Shown: positions 44,886-55,010 of the stretch, one piece after another | How positions within the stretch are numbered: the stretch's first letter is position 1 | How the letters are laid out: each line of letters opens with the position of its first letter | NCBI GenBank assembly: GCA_964623885.1 | Contig: CAZUVM010000009.1 | Location: 1 to 64,000 of the forward strand | Reading direction: 5' to 3' | DNA from: CAZUVM01 sp964623885 | Lineage (GTDB): Bacteria > Verrucomicrobiota > Verrucomicrobiia > Limisphaerales > UBA8199 | Length of the DNA stretch: 64,000 nt | The notes under the pieces: model-generated | Seen by the model: only the letters and a program-made list of their open reading frames with translations | Told to the model about the DNA's origin: nothing | Databases searched by the model: none | Translations under genes and position numbers: made by a program

Positions 44886-47800
44886 ATGAGTCTTACCGCT
44901 TCTCAACAGGCGGCGATACAGGCGCGCGGCAACGTGCTGGTAGTGGCCGGCGCCGGCACGGGCAAGACCCGCACCCTGGTGGAGCGATGCCTGAATTGCC
45001 TGACGGCCGAAACGCCCAGGGCTTCGCTCGATGAAATCCTGATGGTGACCTTCACGGAAGCCGCGGCAGCCGAGATGCGTCAACGCATTCGTGGCCGCCT
45101 CGAAGAACAACTGAGCCGGAGTCCGCAGGACGCGCATTGGCAGGAGCAATTGGCATTGTTCGAAACGGCGCACATCGGCACTTTGCACAGCTTCTGCCTG
45201 GAACTGGTGCGCCAGCATTTTTACGAACTTGAACTCGACCCGCAGCTTACGGTCATGGCGGAAGAAGAAGCAGCCATGCTGGCTGACGAGACGCTCAATG
45301 CGCTATTAGAAAAGCATTATGCGGGGCGCGACCCGGGCGCGATAGCAGTACAAAAACTGATCCAGGCTCAGGGCGGCTGGGACGAACCGATTCGCCGCTT
45401 GGTTCTGCGGCTGCACCATTATACTCAAACCCTGCCCGATCCTGAAGGCTGGCTCGAAGATCAATTAACTTTGTTTGCAGAGGCCCAACCCTTCGTATGG
45501 CGGAAATGGCTCCTCGAAGGGCTCGCTGAATGGCGCGCTCGTTCGCTGGTCGATCTGGCGGTCCAGGAAGCCGGGAATCAGATTGCCGAACAAAGCAAAC
45601 AACTGCTCGACCAGCTAAGCCCAAAACCGGATCGCGAGTCGGCAACCCGAGTGCTTGCGGAGTTGTTGCGAATCGCTGACCAATGTCCGCGAGGGAAAAA
45701 GCTAGCGTGGCTCAAGCCGCTTAAAAACTTCATCGCGGAAGCCGAGTTTCTCCTTTCAGTCACCGAGGCGGTCCCGACAGAGAAAGCGCCGGACGCGGCG
45801 GCAAGCACCGGCTCTCTGTCCGGAAATAGCTTGGAATCCGATCCGCTCACGCAGGATTGGCGCTGGATCCGGCCGCACATGACCACCTTGCTCCAACTCG
45901 GCCGCGAGTTCTCGCGCTCCTTCACGGAGGCGAAACGCGAGCTGGGGACAGTGGATTTTCATGATCTTGAGCAGTACTCGCTGCGGTTATTGTGGGACAA
46001 GCAAACCAACCAGCCCACCGCCGCGGCACAGCATTGGCGTGAGAAGCTCCGCTTCATTTTCGTCGATGAATACCAGGACATCAACTCTGCCCAGGATCGG
46101 ATTATCGAAGCGTTGAGTCGTAGCGGTGCAGCTGCAAATCGATTTTTGGTCGGCGACGTGAAACAGAGCATCTACCGTTTTCGACAAGCGAACCCTTACA
46201 TTTTTCAAAGTTACGTTGAAAAGTGGGGCATCATCGCTGGGAACGGTCAGGTCATTCCGCTAGTGGAGAATTTCCGCAGCCAGGAAGGCTTGCTGGATTT
46301 CGTCAACTCGCTTTTCGGGCTGCTGCTGCGCGGCGATCTTAGCGGCATGGTTTATGATGAAAAGGCGCGGCTGCGGTTTGGCGCGGCGGACGATCGCCGC
46401 CAGCTTGCCTGGAAAACAGGTGCATCGCCCGTTGTTGAACTGCACGTTAGATTCAAAGGCAACAACAACGGTCCAGATGCCGTTGATGAAGAGACCGAGG
46501 AAGCGTTGGCCGAGGTCAGCGAACTGGAGGAATCTGCCAAAGAAGCCCGCCTGGTGGCGTCCCAACTGGTAGAATTGAGAAAGCGACAGCAGCCGGTTTG
46601 GGACGAGCGTCTGGGGCAATTCCGCTCGGTGGAATGGCGCGACATGGCAGTGCTGCTGCGGTCACCGGCCAACAAAGCGGAAGCCTATGCGAAAGAATTT
46701 GCGCGTTTCAATGTGCCGCTCGAAATTGCGCGTGGCGGCTTTTACGAAAGTCTCGAAATTCTAGACCTGCTCAACTTCCTGCAGATCCTGGACAATCCCT
46801 TGCAGGACCTGCCGTTGCTAGCGGTGCTCCGTTCGCCGCTCGTTGGTCTGACTCTGAATGAATTGGCCGCCATTCGGTACGCGCTCCCGAAAGCACATTT
46901 CTGGACAGCGCTGGTCCGGCGGCACGAAAACAGTTCCGCGCGACATGGCGGCAGAAGCGAGCCAGGAGCGGCGAAAATCGCCGGCGAACCTCTGCTTGAG
47001 AGCAAGCTGGGCGCGTTTCTCGACCAATTCTCCCGCTGGCGACGGCTGGCCCGTGAGGCCCCATTGTCACGGTGTCTGGAAGCTATTCTGGCGGAGACCA
47101 GATATGCGGACTTTTTGTTGACCCAGCCGCGTGGTGAGCAGCGGCGGGCCAATGTCCAACAGTTGCTTGGATTGGCGGAAGATTTCAACCAGTTCCAACG
47201 TCAGGGCCTATTCCGTTTCCTGCGATTCATCGAGGCGCAGCAGGCCGCGCAAACGGAGCCGGAGGTCCCGCACGCGACAGAAGAAAATGCCGTCCGCCTG
47301 ATGAGCATCCATCAAAGCAAAGGGCTCGAGTTCCCGGTCGTCCTCGTGGCGGACCTGGGCAAACCGTTCAACCTCAGTGACCTCAGGGCCGAGATCATCC
47401 TGGACGAGACTTACGGGCTTTGCCCGCCCGTCAGGCCTCCCCACACCAACGCAACCTATCCCAGCCTGCCGTACTGGCTGGCTCGACGACGTCAACGCGG
47501 GGAACTGTTGGGTGAAGAATTGCGCTTATTGTATGTGGCGATGACCCGTGCCCGCGATCTCCTCGTGCTGACCGGAAGTGTCACCAAAGTGAGACTTGAG
47601 AATATTTGGACGAATCCCGTCACCGTCAGCCCGGTCGCTTGGTTGAGCGCCCGTTGTTACGCCGACTGGTTGGGATTATGGTTCTCACAAAAAGCGCCAG
47701 AACCGCACAAATTGGAGGGTCGAATCGAATCCGTTCGCTGGATCGTTCACACGACGGACGAGAAATTAATTGCGAGGGGCGGGCCGAAAGCAGCGCCACT

Positions 47801-48578
47801 CGAAGACGGAAACGGAGATAGATTCAGTTTCGCTCCCGAGCAATGGGAAAAGCTGGAATCACGACTCTCGTGGCAATACCGCTTCTCGGCCGCCACACGC
47901 CTGGCCGCCAAGTCTTCGGTGTCCCGGCTTAGACGGCAGGTCGCGATGGACGAGGATGAATCGGCCGCCCTGGACCGGAATGTTCGCGATGGGCGGAAGC
48001 GTGCCACTCGCGCGGACCGGCACAACCTTACAGCGACCAGTGCCGTTGATATCGGAACCGCCCACCATCGCTTTCTGCAGCTTGTCTCACTGGAGCTGAC
48101 GGGCACCGTTTCGGGCTTGAAGCAGGAAGCGAATCGATTACAAGGACTGGGCGCTCTGGCGCCGGAGGAAGTGGAGAGCCTCAACTTCACCGGGTTGGCA
48201 CAATTCTGGAATTCAGAGTTAGGCCGCCGTATCCAGACCGAGCCTGATTGTGTCCACCGTGAACTGGAATTCACGGCGCGGTTTGGCGCTGCTGAACTGG
48301 CCAGGTTGACGGACCAACCGGAGGACGCCTCGTTGGCTGGTGAATTTGTGGTCGTTCAGGGCATCGCAGATCTCGCTGTAATTCGGCCGGAAGAGATTTG
48401 GCTGGTGGATTTCAAGACGGATGACATTGAGCAAATCGAGGAGCGCGCGAAAAGTTATGCCCTACAATTGCAACTTTACGCGCTGGCCTTGGCTCGTGTG
48501 TATGGCCGTCCGGTCACCGGCTGCTGGCTATACTTCCTGGCGGCGCAGCGAGCCGTTGCCGTTCGCCAATTGGCCTAA
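44886..48578 (+). CDS. addA: AddA-type UvrD-family helicase with C-terminal nuclease domain
   Basis: A 1230-aa superfamily 1A helicase-nuclease. Walker A is AGAGTGKT at residues 21-28, motif II FVDEYQDIN, and motif VI-type VAMTRARDLLVLTG is present. Near the C-terminus lies a RecB-type nuclease motif (VVQGIADLAVIRPEEIWLVDFKTD). It corresponds to the AddA subunit for double-strand-break processing. No AddB is adjacent. It diverges from ku, and its end overlaps the end of the giant TPR gene by 4 bp. The ATG at 44886 matches the family start. Confidence 0.9.
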   Translation: MSLTASQQAAIQARGNVLVVAGAGTGKTRTLVERCLNCLTAETPRASLDEILMVTFTEAAAAEMRQRIRGRLEEQLSRSPQDAHWQEQLALFETAHIGTLHSFCLELVRQHFYELELDPQLTVMAEEEAAMLADETLNALLEKHYAGRDPGAIAVQKLIQAQGGWDEPIRRLVLRLHHYTQTLPDPEGWLEDQLTLFAEAQPFVWRKWLLEGLAEWRARSLVDLAVQEAGNQIAEQSKQLLDQLSPKPDRESATRVLAELLRIADQCPRGKKLAWLKPLKNFIAEAEFLLSVTEAVPTEKAPDAAASTGSLSGNSLESDPLTQDWRWIRPHMTTLLQLGREFSRSFTEAKRELGTVDFHDLEQYSLRLLWDKQTNQPTAAAQHWREKLRFIFVDEYQDINSAQDRIIEALSRSGAAANRFLVGDVKQSIYRFRQANPYIFQSYVEKWGIIAGNGQVIPLVENFRSQEGLLDFVNSLFGLLLRGDLSGMVYDEKARLRFGAADDRRQLAWKTGASPVVELHVRFKGNNNGPDAVDEETEEALAEVSELEESAKEARLVASQLVELRKRQQPVWDERLGQFRSVEWRDMAVLLRSPANKAEAYAKEFARFNVPLEIARGGFYESLEILDLLNFLQILDNPLQDLPLLAVLRSPLVGLTLNELAAIRYALPKAHFWTALVRRHENSSARHGGRSEPGAAKIAGEPLLESKLGAFLDQFSRWRRLAREAPLSRCLEAILAETRYADFLLTQPRGEQRRANVQQLLGLAEDFNQFQRQGLFRFLRFIEAQQAAQTEPEVPHATEENAVRLMSIHQSKGLEFPVVLVADLGKPFNLSDLRAEIILDETYGLCPPVRPPHTNATYPSLPYWLARRRQRGELLGEELRLLYVAMTRARDLLVLTGSVTKVRLENIWTNPVTVSPVAWLSARCYADWLGLWFSQKAPEPHKLEGRIESVRWIVHTTDEKLIARGGPKAAPLEDGNGDRFSFAPEQWEKLESRLSWQYRFSAATRLAAKSSVSRLRRQVAMDEDESAALDRNVRDGRKRATRADRHNLTATSAVDIGTAHHRFLQLVSLELTGTVSGLKQEANRLQGLGALAPEEVESLNFTGLAQFWNSELGRRIQTEPDCVHRELEFTARFGAAELARLTDQPEDASLAGEFVVVQGIADLAVIRPEEIWLVDFKTDDIEQIEERAKSYALQLQLYALALARVYGRPVTGCWLYFLAAQRAVAVRQLA

Positions 48579-51500
48579 AAACCGACCCAGGTTAGAAACA
48601 CGATCCACTTCGATCCTGTGTCACGGGCCATCCGGCAGATGGACCGCCAATAGTCCATTCGAATCCTCGATAACCCATGTTTTGCAAGCAACTTATGAAT
48701 GTCGCGGCGCTCGCTGCGGAAGACCCTGACCTTTTCTGACGGCGCGGTTTGTACCGCGAGCAATCCACGGCAGAGACGTCGCTGTATGAGCATGTAGATG
48801 CTCCATCCGGTCGAGTCGAGCTCACGAAAGTGTTCGGTTGCGTGCTGCGTATCCCCGGCCATCGCCAGCTCCATGGCCAGCAGCAGTCGCAATTTTTGAA
48901 AAGTGTCATCGTGCTCAGGTAACGTTACGGCCAACGCCAAAACCTCCCGTGCACGCTGCCAGCGCCATCGTTCACGGAGTGACAGCGCCAGGTTGAGTAG
49001 CATCCACATCCTCAGGCCAGGGCGGTTGCGCCAATCCCGCATCCAATAGTTCGCGGCCGTGAAATGGCGCAGGCTCACCAGCGCGTAACCCATACTGGCC
49101 CAACCGTTGGTATCGGTGGGAAGCCATCGACGATGCCGCCAGGCCAGCCAGAGCAGCGCGGCTGTTCGGCATTGTCGTTCCACAAATCGTTCGAGAACTA
49201 TTATCAAGTAGGCAATCGCGATCGTTCGACCAATCGGCTGTTTTTTTTGACCCAACGACTCGATCAACCTGAGCACCGCCTGCCGGGCGGCGGCGCTCGT
49301 TGGGCATAGGCAGTTGACCTTGTGGGTGGAAAACCATTTCCCTTGCGCGATCCGCCGGCGCATCCACCAGTCACCCACGGCCGGATTACAGTTTGGCACG
49401 AGGACAGTCTGCTGCAGGATTTGCTCGACCCGCTTTCTCTCACCGGCATTAACCAACGCCGTGATAGCGGCGTCGAAATCTTCACGGTTCGATTCTTTGG
49501 CGGCGCAAAGGGCTTTGAAATGGTTGAACGCCTGATCCAGTTCATTCGCTCTGAGCTCTTTTGCGGCCGGCGCTGCCACTTGCTTTGCTGAGACCTGCAA
49601 GGACTTAGTTCGCAGCTTGATTTCGCATGTTTTCGCCTTCTCGCCTCCGATGTAGCGCTGAATCAAATCAAACGTCCGGCGCGCGCCGGCCACGTCTGCA
49701 TCGGCCAACTGGAGTTCAAACAGGTTAAGCGAGGCAAAGGCATAACCCGGGTCATACTTGAGCGCCGTTTCCAAGTCCGCTTTGGCACCGGCTCGGTCCT
49801 CTTTCTGCAACTTCATGCTGGCGCGATAACCCAGTGGCACCGGGCTCAGCGGGTCGAGTCGCCGCAAATTGGTAATGGCAGCCAGGGCTTCCTCGTGCTG
49901 TTTGCGATGCCATAACCAATCGGCCAGGTTCTGCCATCCGACAGCGTAACCGGGGTTCTCACGAAGCACCGCTTGCATCCGCTCAATGGCGCTAACCAGG
50001 TTGCCGCGTTGGGCGTCCAATCGGGCGCGGCAGGCGCGCAAGCCGGCCGGGATTTGCTTGCCAAAGACTTCGGGCTCGCAGGCTGCGTCAGCCTCGGCCC
50101 ACTGACCTAAAGCAGCCAGGAGCTCGGCCCGCAGTTCATGCGGCTCGGTTTCCCGCTCGAACTGTTTGGTAATTCGCGTGACCTGCCCCAGCGCTTCCTG
50201 CAGGCGCTTCGTGCCAGCCAGAAGGCGAGCCAGCACTAACATGGAACGCATCTCGCCTGGGCGCTGGAGCACAAGAATTTTGGCCAACTCTTCCGCCAAC
50301 TGGGGCTGACCGTTTGCCGTTGACCACCCCGCCAGAGTCTGCCACCCCCACGTATACGCTGGTTGTACCTTCAAAGCATGGCGCATTCGGTCGATGGCCG
50401 CCGTCTTATGCCCTTGACGCCAAAGCACGGCGGCCAGCGCGCCATGGCTCGCAGCGTCCAGCGGTGCACGGGTACAGGCCTCCTCCAGCAGTTCTTTGGC
50501 GCGCAGCACATCGCCATGGCGCTCATAATAATGACCGAGCATTCGGGCGGCGGAGCTGGAAGCCGGGCTGACTCGCATGGCTTGTTCCAGCGCCAATTGT
50601 TCTCCTTTCGCCTCGAGGCGCAAGCGCTGGACCACGGCTAAATCAATCCATGCCTGTTCCTGGAGTGGAAATCGTTCGGTGGCATCTTTTGCCAGAACCA
50701 GCGCTTCATCCAAACGCAGCATTTCTGCCAACTGCTGCACCACGATCGACGAGGCGACGGCCAAATCCGGACGCTCGCGCAGCGCGACCTGCAGTGATGC
50801 CAATAAGGCTTCCGGCTCCAAATTTAACCGGGCGGCGTCTCGATAGGCGCGCAGGCCTTCACCGAGAACAACCTGACGCACCAATTCACTTTCAACAAAT
50901 GAGAGGGCATCCCTCCGCTCGGCTACGGTGTGGTAAGAATTTACCAGGCCATAAACGGCCGGACTGTAGTCGACTGCCAGGCGCACAGCCTGACGGTAGT
51001 CGTCCTGTCCTTCAGTAGTTCGACCGAGGTGCAGTTTTATCAGGGCGCGGGTGCCAAGGCTCGCCGGATCGAGCGGCGCCAGCCGGACCCCTTCTTCCGC
51101 TTCCGCCAGTGCCTCCTCGAAGCGAGCGGCATCGGCAAGCACCAGTGCAAGTTGCCGGCGGCTCCATGCGTCGGCCGCGTGGTCTTCGACTAGTTTTCGA
51201 GCCACCTTCTCTCCTATTTGCGGACCCGCACCGCGCGCCCATTCCGCCCACAATTGATGCAGCAAATAGTGATGAGGGAATCTGCCGCAAATCTCCTCCA
51301 GGTGTTTGAGCGCCGCTTCCCGGCCCTCGGTTTCCGCCAGAACCCAAACAACCGAGCGATGCACGGGTACCGACAACGGCTCGAGCTGCAACACCTCTTG
51401 CCACAACGCCAGGGCGGTTTTTGAATCGGTGCGGTACCGCGCCAGGTCCGCTTTGTGTCGCAAAAGAGCCGCTTGTTGCACCTTGCCCTGGGCGGCTTTC

Positions 51501-53731
51501 AAGCATTCGTCCGCGCGCTGCAGATCACCGTGCCTCGCGAAGGCATCGGCACCGGTCAGCCATAATTCTCCTTGCGCAGGAAAATCGTGCAAACCCTGTT
51601 CCAGGTGGTTCAACGCCTGTTTTGTCCTCCCGATCTGGAGTTGTGCGTTGAACCAGGTGATGAATGGCTCGGGCGATTTTGTCGAGTTGCGGTTCCTACG
51701 ATTTTGCAAAAACGTCAACGCCGACTCAGTTTGTCCGCGGGCGGCGGCAGCTCGAAAATAGGCGATCGACGGCGGGGCCTTTGTCTCTTCGAGGCATGCG
51801 ACGAAACGGTATAAGTCCAAAGACTCATCGAAGCGCCGCTGATGCCAATAGAGATCTGCCCGTGCCGTGATGATGTGCCCGTTGAGCGGTTGCGCCCGCA
51901 CGGCCCGCTTCAGAGCCAATTCGGCTTGCGGGTGCTGACGGGCGTCCGCCAATAGTTCCTGTGCAAGCTGCTGACGGAATATTGGATCGGCGGTTTTCCG
52001 TTCGCAGATGTCTCGCAAGAATTCCAGGCGCTCCTCGCGTCGGCCGATCTCACGCAGAATTCCGAACTTGGCCAGCAGTAAATTGCCGTCCTCAGGAAAG
52101 TGCGCCAACAACTTGTTCAGGCAATCCAGCAACGCCGGCGTGTTGGTGTCGTAGGCGTACAAGGCCCGCCCAGCGGTAAGTGTTAACCAGTGATCGGGGG
52201 CCGCTTTTTGCAGTCGCGCAAACTGCTCCTCCGCATGACCGCGGCGATGCTCTTCCAAAGCCTGCTGTACGTTTCGCAGGCCGCTGTATAATTCCGCGTC
52301 GGGAAAGCTTAATCCATTCAACTCCTCCTGGCGACTTGCTGGTATCAGGACCAGCCCTGCGGGACCCGTGGCGGCATAATGTTTCAGGAACTGATCGGCG
52401 AAGGCTTCTTGAATCTGTGGGAACGCGGGATTGCGCAGAATAAACGTCCTCCTTAACTCGTCATAGCCAACGACAACCTGAACGTGGGCGCTCGTGGGTT
52501 CGGTTATATAGACGCCAAACGGGATCCGGCGATCAAGCAACGCGGTGGCCACTTTCCAGTCCACCGTGAACTCGCGCGCAATCAAACCTTGTTCCTCCGC
52601 CCACCGGCGCGCGCGGTGAGACGGAGTTCCGTCGTAGCAGATAGCTTCCGCCACCTCGACCTGCTCGGTTACCAAACCCCAAAATCGGCAGAGCATCGTC
52701 AGAGTTGCCGGCACACAGGTCAACCGGTACTGCTGGATGAATGGAATCGAAAGCTGGATGCGCCGGAACGGTTTGGATTGGCCCTCCAACCGGCCGCTGA
52801 GTGCACGGTGATATTCATCCTCAAGTTGGCGGGCGAAAGCGGCGACCTGCGAGTTATTGCCCAATGCAGAGGCTGCGCGGCAGCCCTGAGCGGCCAACCA
52901 TTGCCGGTTTCGTGAATCGATAATGGGTGAAAAGCTGGTTGCGGCAGCGATGGTCTCCAAGGCTTCGGCGTATTGCTCGAGGTCCATTTGCAGACCTGCG
53001 AGTTGTTGGAAAACCGGCAGCGATTCAATGCGCGACAAAGCTTCTTTTAACAGCCGCTGCGCCTCGTCATCCCTGTTTAACGTATGAAGGCATTGGGCCA
53101 TCTGTTGCACCGCAGGCCGGTACCACGGGCGGATCTCAAGCGCGCGCTGAAGTACGGCAAGCTCCCGCTCCCATTGTTCTTTCATGCTCAAGAGAGCGGC
53201 TTCCTCCGAAAGCAGCCAGGGAGAATCTACCCGGTTCTCTCCCGCTGTTTTCAGGAATTGGTCCGCCCGCTCGAAATCGCGCAAGCATCCACAGATCCGG
53301 GCTCCGAGGGTAAAGAAATACTCACGCCCCTCGCCGGTTTCTCCTTTCTGGTCGCAGGTTTCGAGTTCCTGCTGAAACTGGCGAAACCTTTCCCACGCGA
53401 ATACCGGGCCTTGCACGTTGAAGATTACTTCCAAGTAATAGGCTTGAGTGCGAATGCTCCGCGGCCGACTCCGGAAAGCGCGCACGTGTTGGCGAAAAGC
53501 CAGTCGAATCGCGCCCAGGTTGAAGGCGATGCGCCCAGCCATGATGCTGCCATCGGTACCACGCCAACGGTGTAGCGGACCAATGGAAGCCCCCAATTCA
53601 AACGCTTGTCGGCAAAGACCTCCGTCGTAGAGCTGTTGAACCCGGTCCAGTAACTCAGGGGATAAGTTCACTCCATCGACCGTATCACTTATATCCAACG
53701 TGTTCTTTTCAACCAGGTGGTCTGTGCTCAT
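48575..53731 (-). CDS. Giant TPR protein with embedded papain/C39-like peptidase domain
   Basis: A 1718-aa protein. About residues 30-320 and 490 to the end are many TPR units. Between about residues 325 and 470 sits a C39/papain-like domain with residues Q334, C339 (RLTCVPATLTML), H416 (SAHVQVVVGYD) and N434 (LRNPAFP) in the order Gln-Cys-His-Asn. No signal peptide is evident, so it may be cytoplasmic. The role is unknown; C39-like domains act on leader peptides or peptide substrates. It is convergent with addA by 4 bp and has no operon partner. Confidence 0.88.
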   Translation of the reverse strand: MSTDHLVEKNTLDISDTVDGVNLSPELLDRVQQLYDGGLCRQAFELGASIGPLHRWRGTDGSIMAGRIAFNLGAIRLAFRQHVRAFRSRPRSIRTQAYYLEVIFNVQGPVFAWERFRQFQQELETCDQKGETGEGREYFFTLGARICGCLRDFERADQFLKTAGENRVDSPWLLSEEAALLSMKEQWERELAVLQRALEIRPWYRPAVQQMAQCLHTLNRDDEAQRLLKEALSRIESLPVFQQLAGLQMDLEQYAEALETIAAATSFSPIIDSRNRQWLAAQGCRAASALGNNSQVAAFARQLEDEYHRALSGRLEGQSKPFRRIQLSIPFIQQYRLTCVPATLTMLCRFWGLVTEQVEVAEAICYDGTPSHRARRWAEEQGLIAREFTVDWKVATALLDRRIPFGVYITEPTSAHVQVVVGYDELRRTFILRNPAFPQIQEAFADQFLKHYAATGPAGLVLIPASRQEELNGLSFPDAELYSGLRNVQQALEEHRRGHAEEQFARLQKAAPDHWLTLTAGRALYAYDTNTPALLDCLNKLLAHFPEDGNLLLAKFGILREIGRREERLEFLRDICERKTADPIFRQQLAQELLADARQHPQAELALKRAVRAQPLNGHIITARADLYWHQRRFDESLDLYRFVACLEETKAPPSIAYFRAAAARGQTESALTFLQNRRNRNSTKSPEPFITWFNAQLQIGRTKQALNHLEQGLHDFPAQGELWLTGADAFARHGDLQRADECLKAAQGKVQQAALLRHKADLARYRTDSKTALALWQEVLQLEPLSVPVHRSVVWVLAETEGREAALKHLEEICGRFPHHYLLHQLWAEWARGAGPQIGEKVARKLVEDHAADAWSRRQLALVLADAARFEEALAEAEEGVRLAPLDPASLGTRALIKLHLGRTTEGQDDYRQAVRLAVDYSPAVYGLVNSYHTVAERRDALSFVESELVRQVVLGEGLRAYRDAARLNLEPEALLASLQVALRERPDLAVASSIVVQQLAEMLRLDEALVLAKDATERFPLQEQAWIDLAVVQRLRLEAKGEQLALEQAMRVSPASSSAARMLGHYYERHGDVLRAKELLEEACTRAPLDAASHGALAAVLWRQGHKTAAIDRMRHALKVQPAYTWGWQTLAGWSTANGQPQLAEELAKILVLQRPGEMRSMLVLARLLAGTKRLQEALGQVTRITKQFERETEPHELRAELLAALGQWAEADAACEPEVFGKQIPAGLRACRARLDAQRGNLVSAIERMQAVLRENPGYAVGWQNLADWLWHRKQHEEALAAITNLRRLDPLSPVPLGYRASMKLQKEDRAGAKADLETALKYDPGYAFASLNLFELQLADADVAGARRTFDLIQRYIGGEKAKTCEIKLRTKSLQVSAKQVAAPAAKELRANELDQAFNHFKALCAAKESNREDFDAAITALVNAGERKRVEQILQQTVLVPNCNPAVGDWWMRRRIAQGKWFSTHKVNCLCPTSAAARQAVLRLIESLGQKKQPIGRTIAIAYLIIVLERFVERQCRTAALLWLAWRHRRWLPTDTNGWASMGYALVSLRHFTAANYWMRDWRNRPGLRMWMLLNLALSLRERWRWQRAREVLALAVTLPEHDDTFQKLRLLLAMELAMAGDTQHATEHFRELDSTGWSIYMLIQRRLCRGLLAVQTAPSEKVRVFRSERRDIHKLLAKHGLSRIRMDYWRSICRMARDTGSKWIVFLTWVGF

Positions 53732-54002
53732 TCAACAAATTCTTGTGGCAAGTAAAGCGTGCCATCTTCCAGCGTTGTGCCTGCTCTTCCGGCTCCCTTC
53801 TGTCACCGCCGCCCGTGGCATTTCAACGTCATCTCAAAGACTGACATCGGCTGCCATACTAGCGAGCCGGAACGGAACTGTCACGGACATGCAATGCTTC
53901 GTGCTTGCGTGGGAAAGATCATGCTACAAACTCGATTTTGAATTGTAACCGGTTTGCCCTTGCCTCCATTGCCTGCTGAAGTACTGTCGCAAAAACGAGC
54001 TT

Positions 54003-55010
54003 ATGAGCATCCTCTCCGGTATCATGCTTGGGTTTATTGCCTGGTTCCTGATGCGGTATCTGCTCGCCGGCATCTACACGGTGAACCAGAATGAGCGCGC
54101 GGTGAAAACTCGCTTCGATCGCGTCGAGCGGGTGGGCACGGCAACGACGTTGCAGGATCCAATTGCCGAAGCTTTGCTGCCGGAAGACAAGGAGCGATAC
54201 AATTACCCACAGGTGCGGGTCATACCGCCCGGCGGCCCGTATTTCAAATGGCCATGGGAGAAAGTTTATAAGGTCTCGATCGCCACGCAAACCATGAACA
54301 TGGCGTACGATCCGGAGACACCCTCTGCCAACCAGGGTGGCACAGTGCTCGAAGCCGTCACCAAGGACCAGCTTAACACCGGTTTAACCGGCCAGATTCG
54401 TTACCGGATTTCCGAGAAGAATCTCTACGCCTACCTGTTTGGCGTGAAGCGGCCCATCGTTCATGTCATGGGCTACTTCACCGCGGTGCTGCGGGAACGC
54501 ATTGCCAACTTCGAAGCGCCCGCACCGATCACCGCACCGGCGGCAACGGGAGTGCCGACACCTGAGCTCGCGACCGCTGCGATTGGTGTTTCGATCAACG
54601 ACTTGCGCAAGAACCTGCGCGACCTCAACGAGCACATGGACCGCGAGTGTAGATCTTCCGAAGCCCGCTACGGCATCGCGCTGGATGCTTCGCTCATCAC
54701 GGGAATCGATCCGCCGCAGGAGGTGGAATCGGCTTTGGCGGCCATCAACACCGCTTACAACCAAGTGTCTTCTGACATTAGCCTGGCCCAAGCAGCGGCC
54801 GATCAAAAACTCGTCCAATCCAAAACGGCCGTCGAAATTGAAACCTTGAAAGCGCAAGCCGAGGTCGAGCCGCTCAAGGCGCTGGCGGATCAACTCCGCG
54901 AGCTGCAGACCAGCGGTCCCGATGCTTTGCCGGCTTACGTGCGCAACGTGCGGTTGAGCCTGTTCAACCAGGCGCGCCGCGCCATTCTGGAGGTGCCCCA
55001 TGGTCGCTAA
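54003..55010 (+). CDS. SPFH/band-7 domain membrane protein
   Basis: A 335-aa protein with one N-terminal TM helix (about residues 5-24), an SPFH-like domain (IYTVNQNERAVKTRFDRVE; PPGGPYFKWPWEKVYKV) and a helical C-terminus (QAAADQKLVQSKTAVEIETLKAQAEVEPLKALADQL). This is a different subfamily from the HflK/HflC-like genes at 5164-9047. The next gene begins 11 bp before this stop and is a second SPFH protein, so they probably form a hetero-oligomer. Confidence 0.88.
   Translation: MSILSGIMLGFIAWFLMRYLLAGIYTVNQNERAVKTRFDRVERVGTATTLQDPIAEALLPEDKERYNYPQVRVIPPGGPYFKWPWEKVYKVSIATQTMNMAYDPETPSANQGGTVLEAVTKDQLNTGLTGQIRYRISEKNLYAYLFGVKRPIVHVMGYFTAVLRERIANFEAPAPITAPAATGVPTPELATAAIGVSINDLRKNLRDLNEHMDRECRSSEARYGIALDASLITGIDPPQEVESALAAINTAYNQVSSDISLAQAAADQKLVQSKTAVEIETLKAQAEVEPLKALADQLRELQTSGPDALPAYVRNVRLSLFNQARRAILEVPHGR

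Noticed and set aside
53700..53948. 82-aa frame upstream of the SPFH pair
   Set aside because: It overlaps the start of the giant TPR gene and has no start signal or coherent protein features.
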